A DNA stretch of 64,000 bases from Dicaeum eximium (lineage: Eukaryota > Chordata > Aves > Passeriformes > Dicaeidae). Position numbers and translations under genes: made by a program. The DNA is taken from contig VWZP01010904.1 of NCBI GenBank assembly GCA_013396995.1, positions 4,074,413 to 4,138,412 on the forward strand, read 5' to 3'. Below, one piece after another: positions 25,653 to 39,484 of this stretch (position 1 is the stretch's first letter; every line of letters starts with the position of its first letter). The notes under the pieces are model-generated. The model did not search any database. It was not told the DNA's origin and saw only the letters and a list, made by a program, of their open reading frames with translations.

Positions 25653-25689
25653 TATTATAGTCATTATTATTGTTATTATGACTATAATA
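25653..25689. repeat. Inverted repeat, 12-bp perfect stem
   Basis: The arm at 25653-25664 (TATTATAGTCAT) is the exact reverse complement of 25678-25689, with a 13-base AT-only loop between them. Such AT-rich inverted repeats are common and often arise by template switching. No transcript evidence exists. Confidence 0.85.
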
Positions 25690-27136
25690 TTTGCTTGGTA
25701 GGGAAGAAACTGGAAATGGAGAAGTTCCAGTTCCAGCCATTCATCCACTTGCAGTGCCACCTTCTACAACAAAATAATGCCCACCTCCCACCAAGTAATT
25801 CTGTTCCTCTCTAATTTCAGCTTTCCAAATAATGACGTGTAGGCATATGTCAAGATGGAAACTAATTTATTCAGAGTTAAAATGCAGCATTAAGATGGAT
25901 ACTTTTTTTCTTTTTCCTTTTCCCTTATTAATCTGAAGCTTTGAGTATGCACATAGAAATCTGCATGCAATCAGTAAAGCAGTTAGTTACACATCCCATA
26001 ATATGCACAAGTTTCTACCCAGTCAGAGGATCACAAAAAATAACTAAATTATCTGTACTTTATTTAACAATCCAGTTGAGCATGCGTAGAGAGCTGGATT
26101 TTACATATTTATTTATTTATCCTTTCTCATTTTTTACATTCACATTCTTTACAAAATAAACCAATAAAAATGCATTTTATAAAATGTATCTTTACATGAT
26201 ACTGAAGTACAACTTTATTTAATGCAGGTTTTATAAACCTTTAGTTAATGAGGTGGAATATACTTTCAAAAGGCAAAAAAAACCTTTCAAGTTTTCTTCA
26301 AATAAAGTGACAAATTATCTTTTGAGAGAAATCTCACCACCTCCAAATATTTTTAAATGGAGAAGCAGAAACATAGTTAACTTTTCCCATTGTGATGCAC
26401 ACTTTTGTTAATTCTTTGGAAACCATGGACAAAAATTATAATACTGAAGTCATGGTTACATGAAAAAACTTGCCAAAGCCCTTTCCAAAAATCTTCTCTG
26501 ATTAGTATAGATGTGTGCAGCATGCTTTTCTGCCCAAATTGGAGCAGGACACATAAGGAAAACACTTAGGACTGAAGCTGGAGCTATACTGTTCTCTTAA
26601 AGGCCTCTATTACAGAGATGTTAGGAGTGTTTTTTTTTTTTTTTCATTTGATTTGGTCTTGGAGGACCCTTGAAGCTCTAACTAGAGAATCTAACCCTTG
26701 TGAAAAGATCCTTCAAGATTATTCAGCCTTACACAATTCTGAGGCCCTCTGGTTGTGACTAATATTCAAGGATATCCCTCCTGAAAAGAGAGAACAGATT
26801 TCCAGTAGGTTGCCAAAGTGGAGAATACATCACATTAGGTTCCACTGTGTTTCTTTAAACGTTCTAATCCTGTAATTTACTGACCTTCCTTTCCTGAAAT
26901 GATAGAAACATAACAGAGTTGCAAGAAAGATACCTCTGCATCACAACAGACTAAAACATGACCTCTCCTGGGCTTTAGTTCCCATCTGTCCCAGCCCACG
27001 TCTTTCACCATCTCTGTAATTTATCCCTATGTTTTCACAGTCCTAAGAAACAATGCTAGCAGCAAAGCAAAAGGTATTTGACCTCTGCAATGGATAAAGA
27101 TATAAAATGTCTTCAGCACTTACCTAGCCTCGCTTC

Positions 27137-27153
27137 TTTTTTTTTTTTTTTTN
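27137..27153. other. Poly-T run ending in an assembly N
   Basis: Sixteen T residues are followed by a single N at 27153. The N probably marks an unresolved homopolymer length or a closed gap. Any reading frame crossing it is unreliable. Confidence 0.85.
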
Positions 27154-30100
27154 TAAAACTGTGTCCCTGGTGCCCAGAAATGTGTTCAGAAATCCTTGCC
27201 AGGATAACATTGGACAGCACAGACCAGTTGCCATGTAATTTTTTTGTCCACCAGAGCATCCTTGAAACTATTTCAATAGCTGTTGAATATAGAGACAGTC
27301 AATGCTCTGGATGTTTTTCCTTCTCTGATTTATGCTGCTTTTTCCAACAATATTATTTTGAACAGGGAAATGAAAACAATATTCATGATTATAGTTAGCC
27401 ATGTAGACAAAAGTTCAAGAGGTCTGAATTTTGACCTCTGTTAGGAATAAAATTATCACTGTGCTTTACAGATTTTTCTTTCTTTGCCTGTCAGTTTCCT
27501 GCTCTCCTTCATCCCCATCACACGCAGCAGAGGTAGGCACAGATGATCCTCTCTGTTGAACAGATCAACAAAACCAGCCTCAGGCTGGTGGGTTTTCCAG
27601 TACAACTATCACCTTTCCATTCATGCCATGTATTTTCATCTCTTGATGAAAAAACTCATAGAAAAAGGTAATAGGCCATTGATTTGGAAAATAACACCAA
27701 TACAGTAGTCAGTATAGAATGTTTCCATCATGCCCACTCCATCCATGGCTCAAACATTAACAGAACCTTTCCATCACCACACTCCTGCCTTGAGCATTAG
27801 GAGTTTTGTTTTGTTTAATTCGTGTGATGGTGTGTTCCTGGCAGAGAGCCATCCACAGCTGCTTACAGTCTGTCACTTCATCTGTAAATCCAGAACCATC
27901 CATTGTTTTAGTTTACTCTTCAGGCCTGGGAAGGCTGCATTTTGACAGACTGAGAGTATTCCTGCTGGTTCCACTAAGCAGTTTGACTACTGAGTCCTAC
28001 TGTATGGTTTTATCACCTACATGCTCACCCCCAGCAAACATCATTTTGTATAGAAGCTTTAAATATTTATTTAGAAAATAACTTTATTATGTGGTTTTGA
28101 ATACGCTTTCATGCAAGGAATATATAATTTCAAAGCATACTTGGATATCTTACTAAGGCATTACTTTTCTGACCTAACAAATCCACTGCATTTTTTCAAA
28201 CTCCAATTTAATTCTTGAAGTTGGACCTCTTTGATCATTAATTCAACTCTGATGTAGTACCCATCGAGGCTTCCAGCTAGAGTTAAATGTCTTCTTAACT
28301 CATCTTTTCTATGCATCTTATATTCTTATTGAAGTCTTGCAGGTGGTCTTGACATGCTTACAAAAAATCTCAGCAGTAGTGAGAGCTATATAATGGAAAA
28401 GATTTATATATTCCAAATGTAAAGGACAATAATATGTCAAGCAGGCAAAGATTGAACCTGTGTATTATACTTTACAGAGTCTGGATTGTAAACTTCTCCA
28501 GCTTTAAGAGGTTTTCCTTATAAGAATAATTATATCATTCTTTGAGTGCCTAGTCTTTTATAGGTATGGCTTAAAACAAATAATAAATTACAAACAAATA
28601 TGTCTAACATATACTGACCCTACATTGAAATAGGAGTAACAGAGAGTGAAAGTGCAGAGAGGACATTCATATTTATTTACAGACATGATTTAAAATTAGA
28701 TCTACTTACACTGGGAGTGGAAGACATACCAGTCTGAAAAACAAATCTGAAATGTAGAGGTTGAAAGGAGATTAATGTAAATGGCAGAGAAGGTAGATGG
28801 TGTTTGACAGAAAAACATCAAGACAAACATACCTCTGAGGCTTTGGATAAATACTCATCAGTAAAGATTCCCTCATCCATTGTTCTATCTATTGGTATCA
28901 AGAATTCACAGACTATTTAATATTAAGGACTGTTTTAGCATGTGTCTGTTGTAAAATAGTTGTGGCTTTAAAACCAGAGTGAAATCAGGGTTCTTTATAG
29001 CCTTGTTATTAGGTTTCAAAGTTTCTGCAACAATGAAAACTGTTCTTGAAAAGGAATTAAATTTAATAATCAGACTATTAACCAAGGATATTTGCTGCAC
29101 ATTACACAGAGACAAATTAAAAAGATTACTAAAGCTTCCAGAAAACATCTGTTAAACAATGCCAAATTGATGATAAAGAAAATTGAGTTGCCTTTGCAGT
29201 TAAGTTTAATTCATCCGTACCTAGCATAAAAGAGCTATCAAAGACAACTATTCATTTGTTCTTACTTCAGAAATGTTATATCTGTGAATCCTTAAAACCT
29301 GAGACCCAACTTACTGCCAAGTTTTTCTTTTTCTGAGTTGATGGAAACAAGGATAGATGAGTTAAGCTCCTCCATCTAGAGGATAAAGCTTTACCTTTAT
29401 TGTCTGACACTATACAAAGATATGGAGCCAGGTTTCATTTTGATTTGACTTCAAGTAAATTTAAAAAAACCATGAGTTGTGGGGCGGAAAAAACTCAACC
29501 AAATGAACAAAACACTGCAGCCCCAAAGAAACCAAACCACAGATGGTTTGTTTTACCTAGCTTTTTAAAATATTGGTGATAAAAATATGTAGGTGTAAGA
29601 TTTCACACTAATGAGCTATTATCTGGTTTTCAATCTTCAATTTTTATTTTTCTTTTATGAGAGGTCTTTTAATTTCTAGAAGTAATTGCAATTTCCAATG
29701 AAAGTAAATAGTGCAGACCAATGAGAAGACATTGACAGAGTGAAAGTTGGTACTGAGATTTGTGTTCCTGCTATATGCATTTCATAAGGTTTGACTTTGG
29801 CCTAATTATAATTTGTGGATTGAGCATCCATTAGTAATTAAATGCATGATTTTGATTTAGTTTTGTTCAGAAGAAGTAGAATTGATAAGTTTGAAAAACA
29901 GTCTGCAATGTGTAACTAAATGCAGTGACAGGGAATGATCAGGAAACTGTCCTCAGACAAATACCCAAACAAAAACTGATAGAAAAAGGAATCCAGTATG
30001 ACTACTTCATGAAAAATTAGATGCTATTAGCTCATGCTGGTTCACACATTTTCCTACAAATAGAAACATTAATTTCACAGGTGTTGGGATGGAAAATGAA

Positions 30101-31946
30101 CCTCAATCTCCCCTCATTCCTCCTCCCTTCCCTTACTTTTTAGTTCTACACTTATAGTTCAATTTGAAGATTTTCTTATTACCTTATAGTTCCTTTTCTT
30201 TACGAATTATTGTAGAATTTTTTTTTTTAATGTGAACAACTTTTTCCTGGTTTATGTATCCACTTATTCATTTGAAACAGTGCCCTTTCCAACTCCTCTG
30301 CAATGCTCAGGTCCCAGCTTGCCCTTCCCTCACAGAGCAGTCCATCACTGCAGCCCCTTGACCATCACTCCCACGGCTGGCTGGGCTTCTCCTCTCCAGT
30401 TGCAGGACCTATCATTCATCCTTTATTAAATGTATTCCCTTGTTTTAAAAACAGCACTAACTACTTGCATTATTTATTAAGAAAGTCAACGTGTATAAAT
30501 TAAAACTTAAAGACTAATATTTTGCAAATAAGTAATTATAAAAAAAAAGTTCATCAAAACGAAAAGCTGAAGACAAGAATTATATTCACATATTACACAA
30601 AAGAGGCCCACTTTAATGGCATTCATTTCTGTGATACAAATTGCTTTATGGAAAGTAAACAGATCAAAATGGAAACAGCAGCTGTGGCTTAAAATTACCA
30701 TCAAATACCAAAAAAATCACTGAAAATAGCAATTAAGAGTGAAAATCCATTGATAGAGCTGACAAAGCTTCTTGCAATGTTAATATAATTATCAAATGCA
30801 AGAAGAATCATGACAAATAAATCAGATTATCATGGCTACAATTTTTTTTTCCTTTTTTAAACTTTTCTCATTTTATTAAACAAAAACCTCTAAAATTTGC
30901 AGCCAACAGCACTAAAATTTAACTTAAACACATTATGCAACAGATTAATTCCTGTTCTTTTCATGGGAAGAGTTTCCTTCCTTGGCTTTATGATTACTGG
31001 ACAGCAGACAATATCTCTGTTATCATCTATTGACTTAAAAATAGAGTTTATGTTGATATGAGCAATCACTTTACAATAAACATTGTTTTCTCTCAATTCC
31101 TCACTTCACTGACTCACAGGTATTAGGACTATAATGACAGTTTCAAATTAAAGGATGGATACATGGGATTAATTGAATGTACGGAGAAGGACAGAGATAT
31201 TGTAGTGCTTAACTTTAATGCATTTGGGCCTAAACTCTGAGCATGAGAATTATGCATTTCACAGATGGAATCCAAAGATTTATAGGCTAAATAGAGAACT
31301 GCAAGCTTCCCAGAAATAAATGATAAGTAGAAAATGGTATCTGATAAATAAATCCGAGAGCCAAGAATAATGTTTTTGAGATGACACTTCTGTTTACAGA
31401 GGAACCAGAACCATGATTCTCACCTACAGTTAATTTTAAAAGGCTGAACACCACTTAGGTAGTCTTGATATTGAAATAAAACTCAATTCTCCTCAACTGC
31501 TCTCCTTTTGCACCAACTGGCAATCTAAACCATTCATCCAGAGAAAGGAAAACTCTAGTCTCTTTTCTTCTTTATCACAATGGACACAAATACAATTCTC
31601 AAACCATACAAACCAGAGCTAAACACTTTGTTCTTGCCTTTCTTGTAAAGTGTATCCACCTGCCCAGCTGCAAGATTCATGGGGCACAAAAGAAAGTGAC
31701 TCTGGAGCTCTGTGTTTAGTGACAGTGTGAATTCTCATTGTTTAAGATCCCATTTCTACATCCAAGAAAATTTTTATCATTTTCATCCAAAGTAGATGGA
31801 TACAGCATAGAATGCATAGAAAGCAGGGAGGTGGACGATTGGAGCATGCAGCTCCTCAATCTGTGTTTTACAATATTAAATGACCAAACAGCAATCTACA
31901 GTTACATCACTGGAGATACATTTTCTTTATGAGCTTTCTCAGTCTT

Positions 31947-31969
31947 GAAGTCTTTCCAATAAAGACTTC
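31947..31969. repeat. Short inverted repeat, 9-bp stem
   Basis: GAAGTCTTT at 31947-31955 pairs perfectly with AAAGACTTC at 31961-31969 across a 5-base loop. It is short enough to be chance. Confidence 0.7.
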
Positions 31970-34900
31970 CAGAGATGTAGCTGAGAAAACAGTTGCTCTT
32001 ACTCTACTCTATGACAATGTGGGCATTTTTGACACTCCTTCAACTGCATTTTAAATGTTACATGATTATCAGTACTCAGATGATAGCTTATGGCCCCGAA
32101 GTTGTCTCAACTGTCTAGCATTTTAAAATATGAAACTCAAAATAGTTTGTGTTAAAAGAAATCATGATACTACCAGAACTAAAAATCATTAACTATTTAA
32201 CACTTGGATTATCTAAAGCCTGAACTAGGAATGAGCAGTATGACTAACATATCTGTTTTGTCAGATCTGTTTCTGAACTCTTTTTTGCTACAATGGGCTG
32301 ATCCACCAGTCATTTCAGCAATCACACTCATTAGATTTTCAAAAAACTGCAGAGAACTTTGTTGCTTTTTTACCTGCCTGACATTGAAGACATTGAAGTC
32401 TACACCACTTGGAACTGAGAGTTAGGTTAGCTCTATCAGTTGAACTGTGGCACAAATTTGGCTCTTCTACTCAGAAGGGTGACTTCAAAAGTATTTTACC
32501 AGGTGGAGCCTGATTCCACATGCAAAAGAATGCAGAATTTTGACCCTGCATAAATACTTTAGCCTTTAGAGTACTGTCTTTAATTTGTGCTCATCAGAAC
32601 AGGAATTGATTATTTTACATCAAAGCTTAGGAAAACTTTCATTAGGCTTCATCCTTCATAATCTATCCCTCCTTCTCATCAGTTCATTTACAAGCCCAAC
32701 ATTAGTGTAATATCCAAAAATAAAACTTGAACTCCAAACAGTCAATATAAAAACCTACACAGCAAACAGAGGTGAAATTATGATGCACATAAATTAAGCC
32801 TTTCAAAGCTAGTTTTTATTTTTGTTTCTATTTACTGTGTAGAGTGAAAAAGAAGGTTTGTTTTCAGTTCAAGTATTCTAGGTATAGAATACAAGTTTTT
32901 TTCACTAAGTTAAAAACATCTAAAGAACTGATATTTGTATGGATAGAAGTATCTTGAAACAGCTGAACAGCTTTGTGTAATTTTCAAATACATATTTGTT
33001 CCTACCAGAGAAATATCAAAGCAGATGGGATTATTTAGTCACTAGATGTCAGCAGTATGTGGAATTAACGAAGCAAAACAATGACAAAAGTGGAACTTCC
33101 TGTTATAAAAAGACAGAGGAACTTCCAACATAATGAGAATTTCTTTTAATTACTTATTTACAAAATTCTATAACCCTTATCATGATGATGATGCAGTTCA
33201 TCAGTGTATACAAATGTCATTGACATGATAAATAAGACAGTCCTTAGGTTATAACCATACATTTTTAATATAATTTCAGTATACTATTAATGATTTAATT
33301 TCCAATCTAGAATGCCATCATGACTCACTAATAGGTAGCTTCTAGCAAGAAAGTTCTGTCATTTAGAAAAAAATTCTTGCTCTAGCTGCTGAATAAATAA
33401 GTGGTTTTCAAACTTTTTAATGGCTTTGGACAGTTTTATGAAAAAATCCCCCACTGAAATTAATCTATTTTATTGTGTTCCCGTAATAATAGCACGCAAT
33501 ATTATTTTGTTCAATTTCCGACATATCTTATGTATGCATGGACCCAACTAAAATAGAAATTACTCAGTTTCCTCTTCTCTTACATTTGCAAGTACATGTG
33601 AAAATGTGCAGCCAAAGTATCTATACTCATGTCCAGTGAATGGAGGGTCAGATGGAAAATGAGTAGAGTCTCACTATAAGTAGCATGGTACTCTTTCCAC
33701 AAAAAACAAGATTTTTACATGTATAATGAAATATAACTCATTACCAGTGAAGGTGCAAATTAAACAGTGTCAACCTTCATGAAAATTTGGAAAGTGGGAA
33801 ACAATGCTTCATTTATGGCAATGATTCAAAATGCCCATTTTATCTGGGCTAATCCTAGTACCAGAAAACATCTACCACCTTCTGACTGCTTGCCATGATA
33901 TTTTTTAAATAAGATTATTTTTGTAGAATTCAGCCAGTTTCAATAAAGATAATAACAAAAAGCACTTCTATATAATACAATTATATCCAACATTTTATCA
34001 AACCTATCAAATATTTTATCAAACACCTTGGACTTTTATTTCTCTGTTGTCACCACCTTTCTGTCATTTTTCATGCTTTGAAGCCAAGAGTCATATGGTA
34101 CTTAAAACCAGACAGCATAGTATGCATTAAAAAATGGTAATTTCATGGCCTATAGCAACATTCATTCAATGTTTTCTTATAGTCATGATGTGAAGAGAAT
34201 GAAATAGTAAGCTCCTGATATATCATAAGGAAGTATTTTTTAACCTGCCTAGTTCATTTATATATTTATCTAATACTGAATAAAACTTCTTCTTGGCCAC
34301 CATTGATTTTAACTAAAAGAGCAAACTGTATAAAATAATGAGAGGAAACATGCACATAGAAGCTAATGCTGTCACTGGCAGCTTTCCAATATGAAACTGA
34401 AATTATAATTCAGTGGAAAAGAAAAAATATGGAGAGAGATCCTGATTTCAGATATAGAGACAGGCAGATATAGAAAAGAAAAGAAAAAAATTAAATAAAC
34501 GGTTCTTGTGTCTGTCTTCAAAGATGGTTTTTCTAATGTAAACGTGCTGGAGCAAAAATATTATTAATGATAAAATCAAAAATTTTATTGTAATTCTCTG
34601 TATTTTAGCATAACAAAATTATAACTTACCTAGTAAATTAAACTCCTTAATCATCTTCTATATTTTCCCATTTTATCTAAAGATCCCAGTGTTGTTCATC
34701 TATAGCATTCATCCCAGAAATAAAATCATTAATCACCTTGGCATCCAGAAAAAAGGGTTACATATTATTTCTTATGATATCTGGGATACAAAACCTGAGG
34801 AAGATATTAGTTATTAATAATTCTGATCCACTCATTGGGATTTATCATGTTGAATAAGCAGGTAGTCCTCTTGCAATAAATTTCAGGGTGACACATAGAA

Positions 34901-36952
34901 ACAAGACACTCACAATTCAGTGTTGTTTATATATCATACATCATAGGGTGTTTCCCCCCAGCAGGATTAATACTGAATGAAAACTTAAACGTATTCATAC
35001 TGACAAACTTTAAATTTTAATTACCTATAAATAGGTAGGTAATAGGCTTCTGCAGTTTATGGAGAATGACAAAATTTTAAGAAAACAATTCAGTTCACAT
35101 ATTTTATGTTTCTGACCTGAAACATTCTGGAAAAAAGGTAACAATTGTACACATAAAAGGGATGTAGAGAGGCTGGCCAATTGACTACTGTCCCTGATGT
35201 TTGGTATTATTAATAGCTTCCCAAACTTTTTTCTTACAGAACTCTCTTTCTGCTGCTCTATTCTTCAAGGTATTAAGACTTGTTGATTGTGGAAAATTCA
35301 GATGTGGATAGGTCATATTTCCAGAGTCCATCTTCCCACAGAACTCTGGAAGACTCCATAAGACAGCTGGGGTAGAATTGAAGATATGCTAATTTCAGCA
35401 GCTTTTATCTTGGTATTTCAGGAAGAAAAAAATCAGAGGCACATAAGTTTTTGCCAAGGTACTTCTATTTCAGAACTTAGGATCCCAAAGTTTTTGGGCG
35501 AAGCTGAAACTAAGTGAGTAAAATACAAGAGACCTTAGACTTTGGTTCTTTTCTAGATGAAGATACAGAGATAAGCAGAAAACTTTTAGTGGGAAACAAA
35601 AAGACAGACATATAATACCCTTTCTTCACACTTCCCAAGTTCAAATTCAGTCCTTTATTTCAGTCTCTCTAGCAGTGCAGTGGGTTGTGGAGTGTTGCAG
35701 TCAGTACTTAAGAGTTTCTCTCAGTTGCTTCTTTCCTCTTACACTTTCAAGAGGACAGTTCCTTTGTCCACAAGCTGCAGGGGATATCTGCTCCAGCATC
35801 ATGGTCCACTTACTCCTCGTATTATTACCTTGGCATTTGCTCCTCTTGCTGCTTCTCACTCTTTTTGTTCTCTTCCCTTCTGTCCATCCAGTATTTTTTG
35901 TCCTTTCTTAAATATGTTTTCACATTGGGTCCATACTGGAGCCAGCTAGAAACCACATGAATGACCTCACTCACTCAAGTCCCCTTCTTAATTCTGCAGT
36001 TAATATGTAATGAAAAAAATCATTCCATATGGTCAGACTTCCCTACTGAATTGTTTGAGATTTTTAAACTTATTTTTAACACTCAGTGTTAATTTTTAAT
36101 CTAGTATCTGATGAATCTGTTGCCTCTGAGGTTTAAATAATTTTCTGCTTCTTGGAAAATAAAACTGATTCAGATTTGTTGCACTTCCAACAACTCCAGG
36201 GATAAGCACACTACAGAAAATATAACTTTCAGAATGTTTTATTATTCCTGTGCAGACACTCCCAATATTTCTTTTTTTTTTTTTAAGTAAACTCAAGTAA
36301 TTTTAAAAAATATGTTCGCCGAACGTCAGCAGCTACAGAAATCATTCTGCTCACTTTTGGCACCATTACTTACAGTAGAAAGTATTTGACATCATACTGC
36401 AATCTGAAAATTATTACCAGTAGAAATTGAAATACAAGAAATAAGCATAACAGAAAAACCAAATCACAAACCATTAAAAAAATTGACCTCAAACACTGCA
36501 GACAGAATTGTCAGTAGTATTGGGGCATCAAGCCTTTCTAAGTAATGAAAAGACCTACCTCCAGAGCAAAATGGAAGGATGTTCACTGTTCCAGGAAATT
36601 CAAAAGGCATATTAGCATATTTTAGATTATGGATGTTTGGAAAAGGAATCCTTGTATATAGTCTCAGCTGGTATTTTATGATTTCTGTCCTGCATGAGTA
36701 GATTAATCTCATGGTTTTTTTTCAGCCTGTACTACATGGACACAATGTGCAATGTGTGCATGTACCCTTTTGAGTGTGACAAACTTTTCCATGGCAACAT
36801 TTTCTGTAAGAAATGACATTGCTCTCAATACTAGGTAACACCCTGATTATAATGAAAAGAAGATTTCTTCTTAAATAAGGCAGAGAAAATATTATTTTAA
36901 CAGTCTGGGGATGGATTCTTCTGTTTTCTTGTGTTGTAGGTTATCACAAATT

Positions 36953-37240
36953 CATGGAGTCATAGAATAAGCTGACTTGGAAGGGCCCTACAAGGATCAT
37001 CGAGGCCAACTGGTCCTGCACAGGACACCCCCAGAGTCACACCAGGTGCCTGAGAGTATTGTCCAAAAGCTTCTTGAACACTGTCAGGCCAGGGCTGTGA
37101 CCACTGCCCTGGGGAATCTGTTCCTGTGCTCAGCCACCTTCTGGGTGAAGAACTTTTTCCTGATATCTAGCCTAAACCTCCCCTGACTCAGCTTCATGCC
37201 ATTTCCTCAAGTCCTGTCATTTGCTAACACATGTCTGAAA
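36953..37240 (-). mobile_element. CR1-type LINE, 3' fragment
   Basis: On the plus strand the block starts with the end motif around TCATAGAAT at 36960 and runs through TTGGAAGGGCCCTACAAGG, a GATCATCGAGGCCAAC segment, CTTCTTGAACACTGTCAGG, a CTGGGTGAAGAACTTTTTCC segment and CCTAAACCTCCCCTGA, ending in the CCATTTCCTCAAGTCC area. This order is typical of the 3' tail of avian CR1 elements on the minus strand. About 290 bases remain, all outside the reverse-transcriptase region. The 69-codon plus-strand frame within it is an accident of the repeat. Confidence 0.88.
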
Positions 37241-39379
37241 TGGGCATCAAGTGCTGCCATGTTGAGCTAGTGGCTTTCTATGCCCCCTTTGCCAGGTGTA
37301 AATGACTGCTATAGCTTTAGATTCTAGTTTTCATTTCTGAAAAAAAAACCCAACAAAACAAAACAAAAAAAACCCCCAAAAATATCACTGATTCCTATTA
37401 TCTAGCAATTAGACCTCACTGCAACTGGTTGCCATAGCTACCAGTTACCTGCTAAGGACTGTTGTCTTTTTGCTAGGATTTCCTTAGAAACCTTGACACA
37501 CGCAGTAGCACTCACAGCCTCGGTTCTGCTGAGGTCTGGCAACTCTACCTGGAATAAGGTGTCCCAGTCCCCTGGAGACTTACACCTTCTATTGGCAGCA
37601 TCTGATAAATAACCTGTCCTTAGCTGGAGAATCAAATTTGACTGCTTTGTATCCTCCAGACTCCTCAAACCCTAGTAACCTGGCTGGAAATCATCATGTC
37701 TCAATTAATTGGATAGCCTTCTAATAGTAAATTTGCATGCATTAGTTCAAATGTAGTGACTTCATTTCTTTTTTAATGCTCTTTTGTATTTTTACTATCC
37801 CTTGTGTTTTCACAACCTAATCAGAACAAAATCTTAGTTCCCACAGCTGAGCAGATATGTGAATTTATATATGGGGGTTGTGGGTGGTTGGTGTGTCCGT
37901 GTAGATGTATACATATATATATATATATATGTATATAGATATGATAGTACAAGTAAACAGATATTACAGGTCAGATCTTTTTATCACACACTGAATTGCT
38001 GACACCATTTCAGATAGGTAAACATCTTGACAGTTAACTGCTGAATGCATAAGACAACTAATTTATTAAAGTGTTTACTAAAATGTAAAATCAAAACCCC
38101 AACAAAATCCACTGCTCTCTTCCCCCAAAATACTACTAATAAAATAAACAAACAATCAAAAAAACTAAACCACCACCAGCTTCAAAGACCATTGATGGAA
38201 CTGTAAAAACAGTTGAAGTAAAAATAATAATAAAAAAGAAATATAGAAACACCTGTTTCTAATGAGGGTAAGAATCATATAAAGGAAGCATTTCAGATGT
38301 TGCAGAGCAGCAAGAAAATTTCTTGCTAGGAAGAGGCATCCTCAGTACATACAATTAATTATGTGTTGAAGATGAAAGACAATGCAGATAATAAGATATG
38401 GCACTTCTAACTAATCTAGTGAATCTAAGTAAGTTTATAGCCAAGCTTTCCTGGAAATTTAGAATATAACTGTTTCAATGCATAACACTTCAAAAAAAGC
38501 TTTTGCCTCCTATTCTTGTCCAAGTAGCTGAGAATTGTGGGAATTTGATGGAATTTTCATTAAGATATCTTGCCAGAATCCTGATTAAAAGACTGAGTTT
38601 GGAGAGTTCAGTGTCCAAATTAAGATGTTATCAGGAACATTAAGTTTGATAGAGAGGGTCACTTGTTGTACTTAATTTCCATGTTTAGATTGAACTATAA
38701 ACGTAGAATTTTATATTCCTCTTTATCCTTAATGGAGTATTCTTTGAAATCTGTAAAAGAAAGAATATGGATAAAATACTATAGTCTGCATCATTTTGAT
38801 GAAGAATTGATGTTTCTTTTTAATCCAAAATATTCTGCTTAGAAATAATTTTTAAAATTCATATTTTTCTTATGATGACTATGTTGTGAAAATAGGCTTA
38901 CAGACATTCGTATGCATAATTCTACCTTTTGTACTGTTACTTGGTTATCCATTACATTTCATAAGGCAGTTGATTATTTATAACTATTTCAGTCTTTTTA
39001 TTACTTATGCACCGGTTGCATCAAGAAATTTATGATTATATTGTACTTAACCCAATTCATATGTATTTTGGATCATTCTTAAAAATGATTGCTAAATATC
39101 TATTTTAGAAAAATTTATATATTGAAAAACTATGTTACACAGACAAAATAATTCTTATCTTGATTTTTATAATAATGGAGATTCTTTAGCTTACCTCAGG
39201 TCACTTTTTATCTAACAAATATGAAAAAAATTAATTTCCTTTGATAGCTGCTAATTCTTTCACCTCTTTATCATTCTCTTTGTTTTGATATGTACACACA
39301 TGTATAAACCACAAAAACCTGGGACCTTTATATTTCCTGTTTGTTCTCCTAGCTGCTGTCTTTGCATTTGATGGCTCTC
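37241..39379. other. Non-coding stretch between two CR1 tails
   Basis: It begins with an A/C-rich low-complexity run at about 37340-37385. A segment at 37430-37745 is less AT-rich and is followed by homeodomain-type words (CAATTAATTGG at 37703-37713) and an exact ATTTGCAT octamer at 37731-37738. An AT dinucleotide repeat is at 37913-37930. The rest to 39379 is AT-rich and featureless. The 76-codon minus-strand frame at 37438-37668 is not recognised. Confidence 0.45.
37913..37930. repeat. (AT)n microsatellite
   Basis: Nine uninterrupted AT units are followed by a GTATATAG tail. It is probably length-polymorphic. Confidence 0.85.
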
Positions 39380-39484
39380 AGGCACATGATGTGGCTCTGG
39401 GGGATGGGCTTGTGGGCCAGGAGTTGGACTCGATGATCCTTGTGGGTCCCTCCCATCTCAGCATAATTTGTGATTCTGTGATTG
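39380..39484 (+). mobile_element. CR1-type LINE, extreme 3' end
   Basis: The block contains GGAGTTGGACTCGATGATCC at 39420-39439, then TTGTGGGTCCCTCCCATCTC, and ends in TGTGATTCTGTGATTG. A GATTCTGT-type short repeat at the end is the usual terminus of avian CR1 elements. Orientation is plus, opposite to the copy at 36953-37240. Only about 100 bases remain. The 62-codon frame at 39391-39579 runs through it and is not a gene. Confidence 0.82.

Larger units (their letters stand above)
22265..36952. other. Long AT-rich non-coding stretch
   Basis: About 14.7 kb with no exon, RNA gene or named mobile element. Small items are a C run at 22902-22910, a TGCA microsatellite at 23218-23231, a hairpin at 25653-25689, an ATTT repeat at 26105-26120, a T run at 26630-26644, an N after a T run at 27153, a hairpin at 31947-31969 and a C-rich patch at about 30280-30420. 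Open frames are at most 115 codons and none shows a known domain. Most of 31-36 kb is very AT-rich and featureless. Confidence 0.45.

Noticed and set aside
27078..27398. 106-codon plus-strand frame crossing the poly-T and N
   Set aside because: It depends on the uncertain homopolymer length and an ambiguous base, and shows no known protein feature.
36977..37186. 69-codon plus-strand frame
   Set aside because: It lies entirely inside the CR1 3' tail and is antisense to it.
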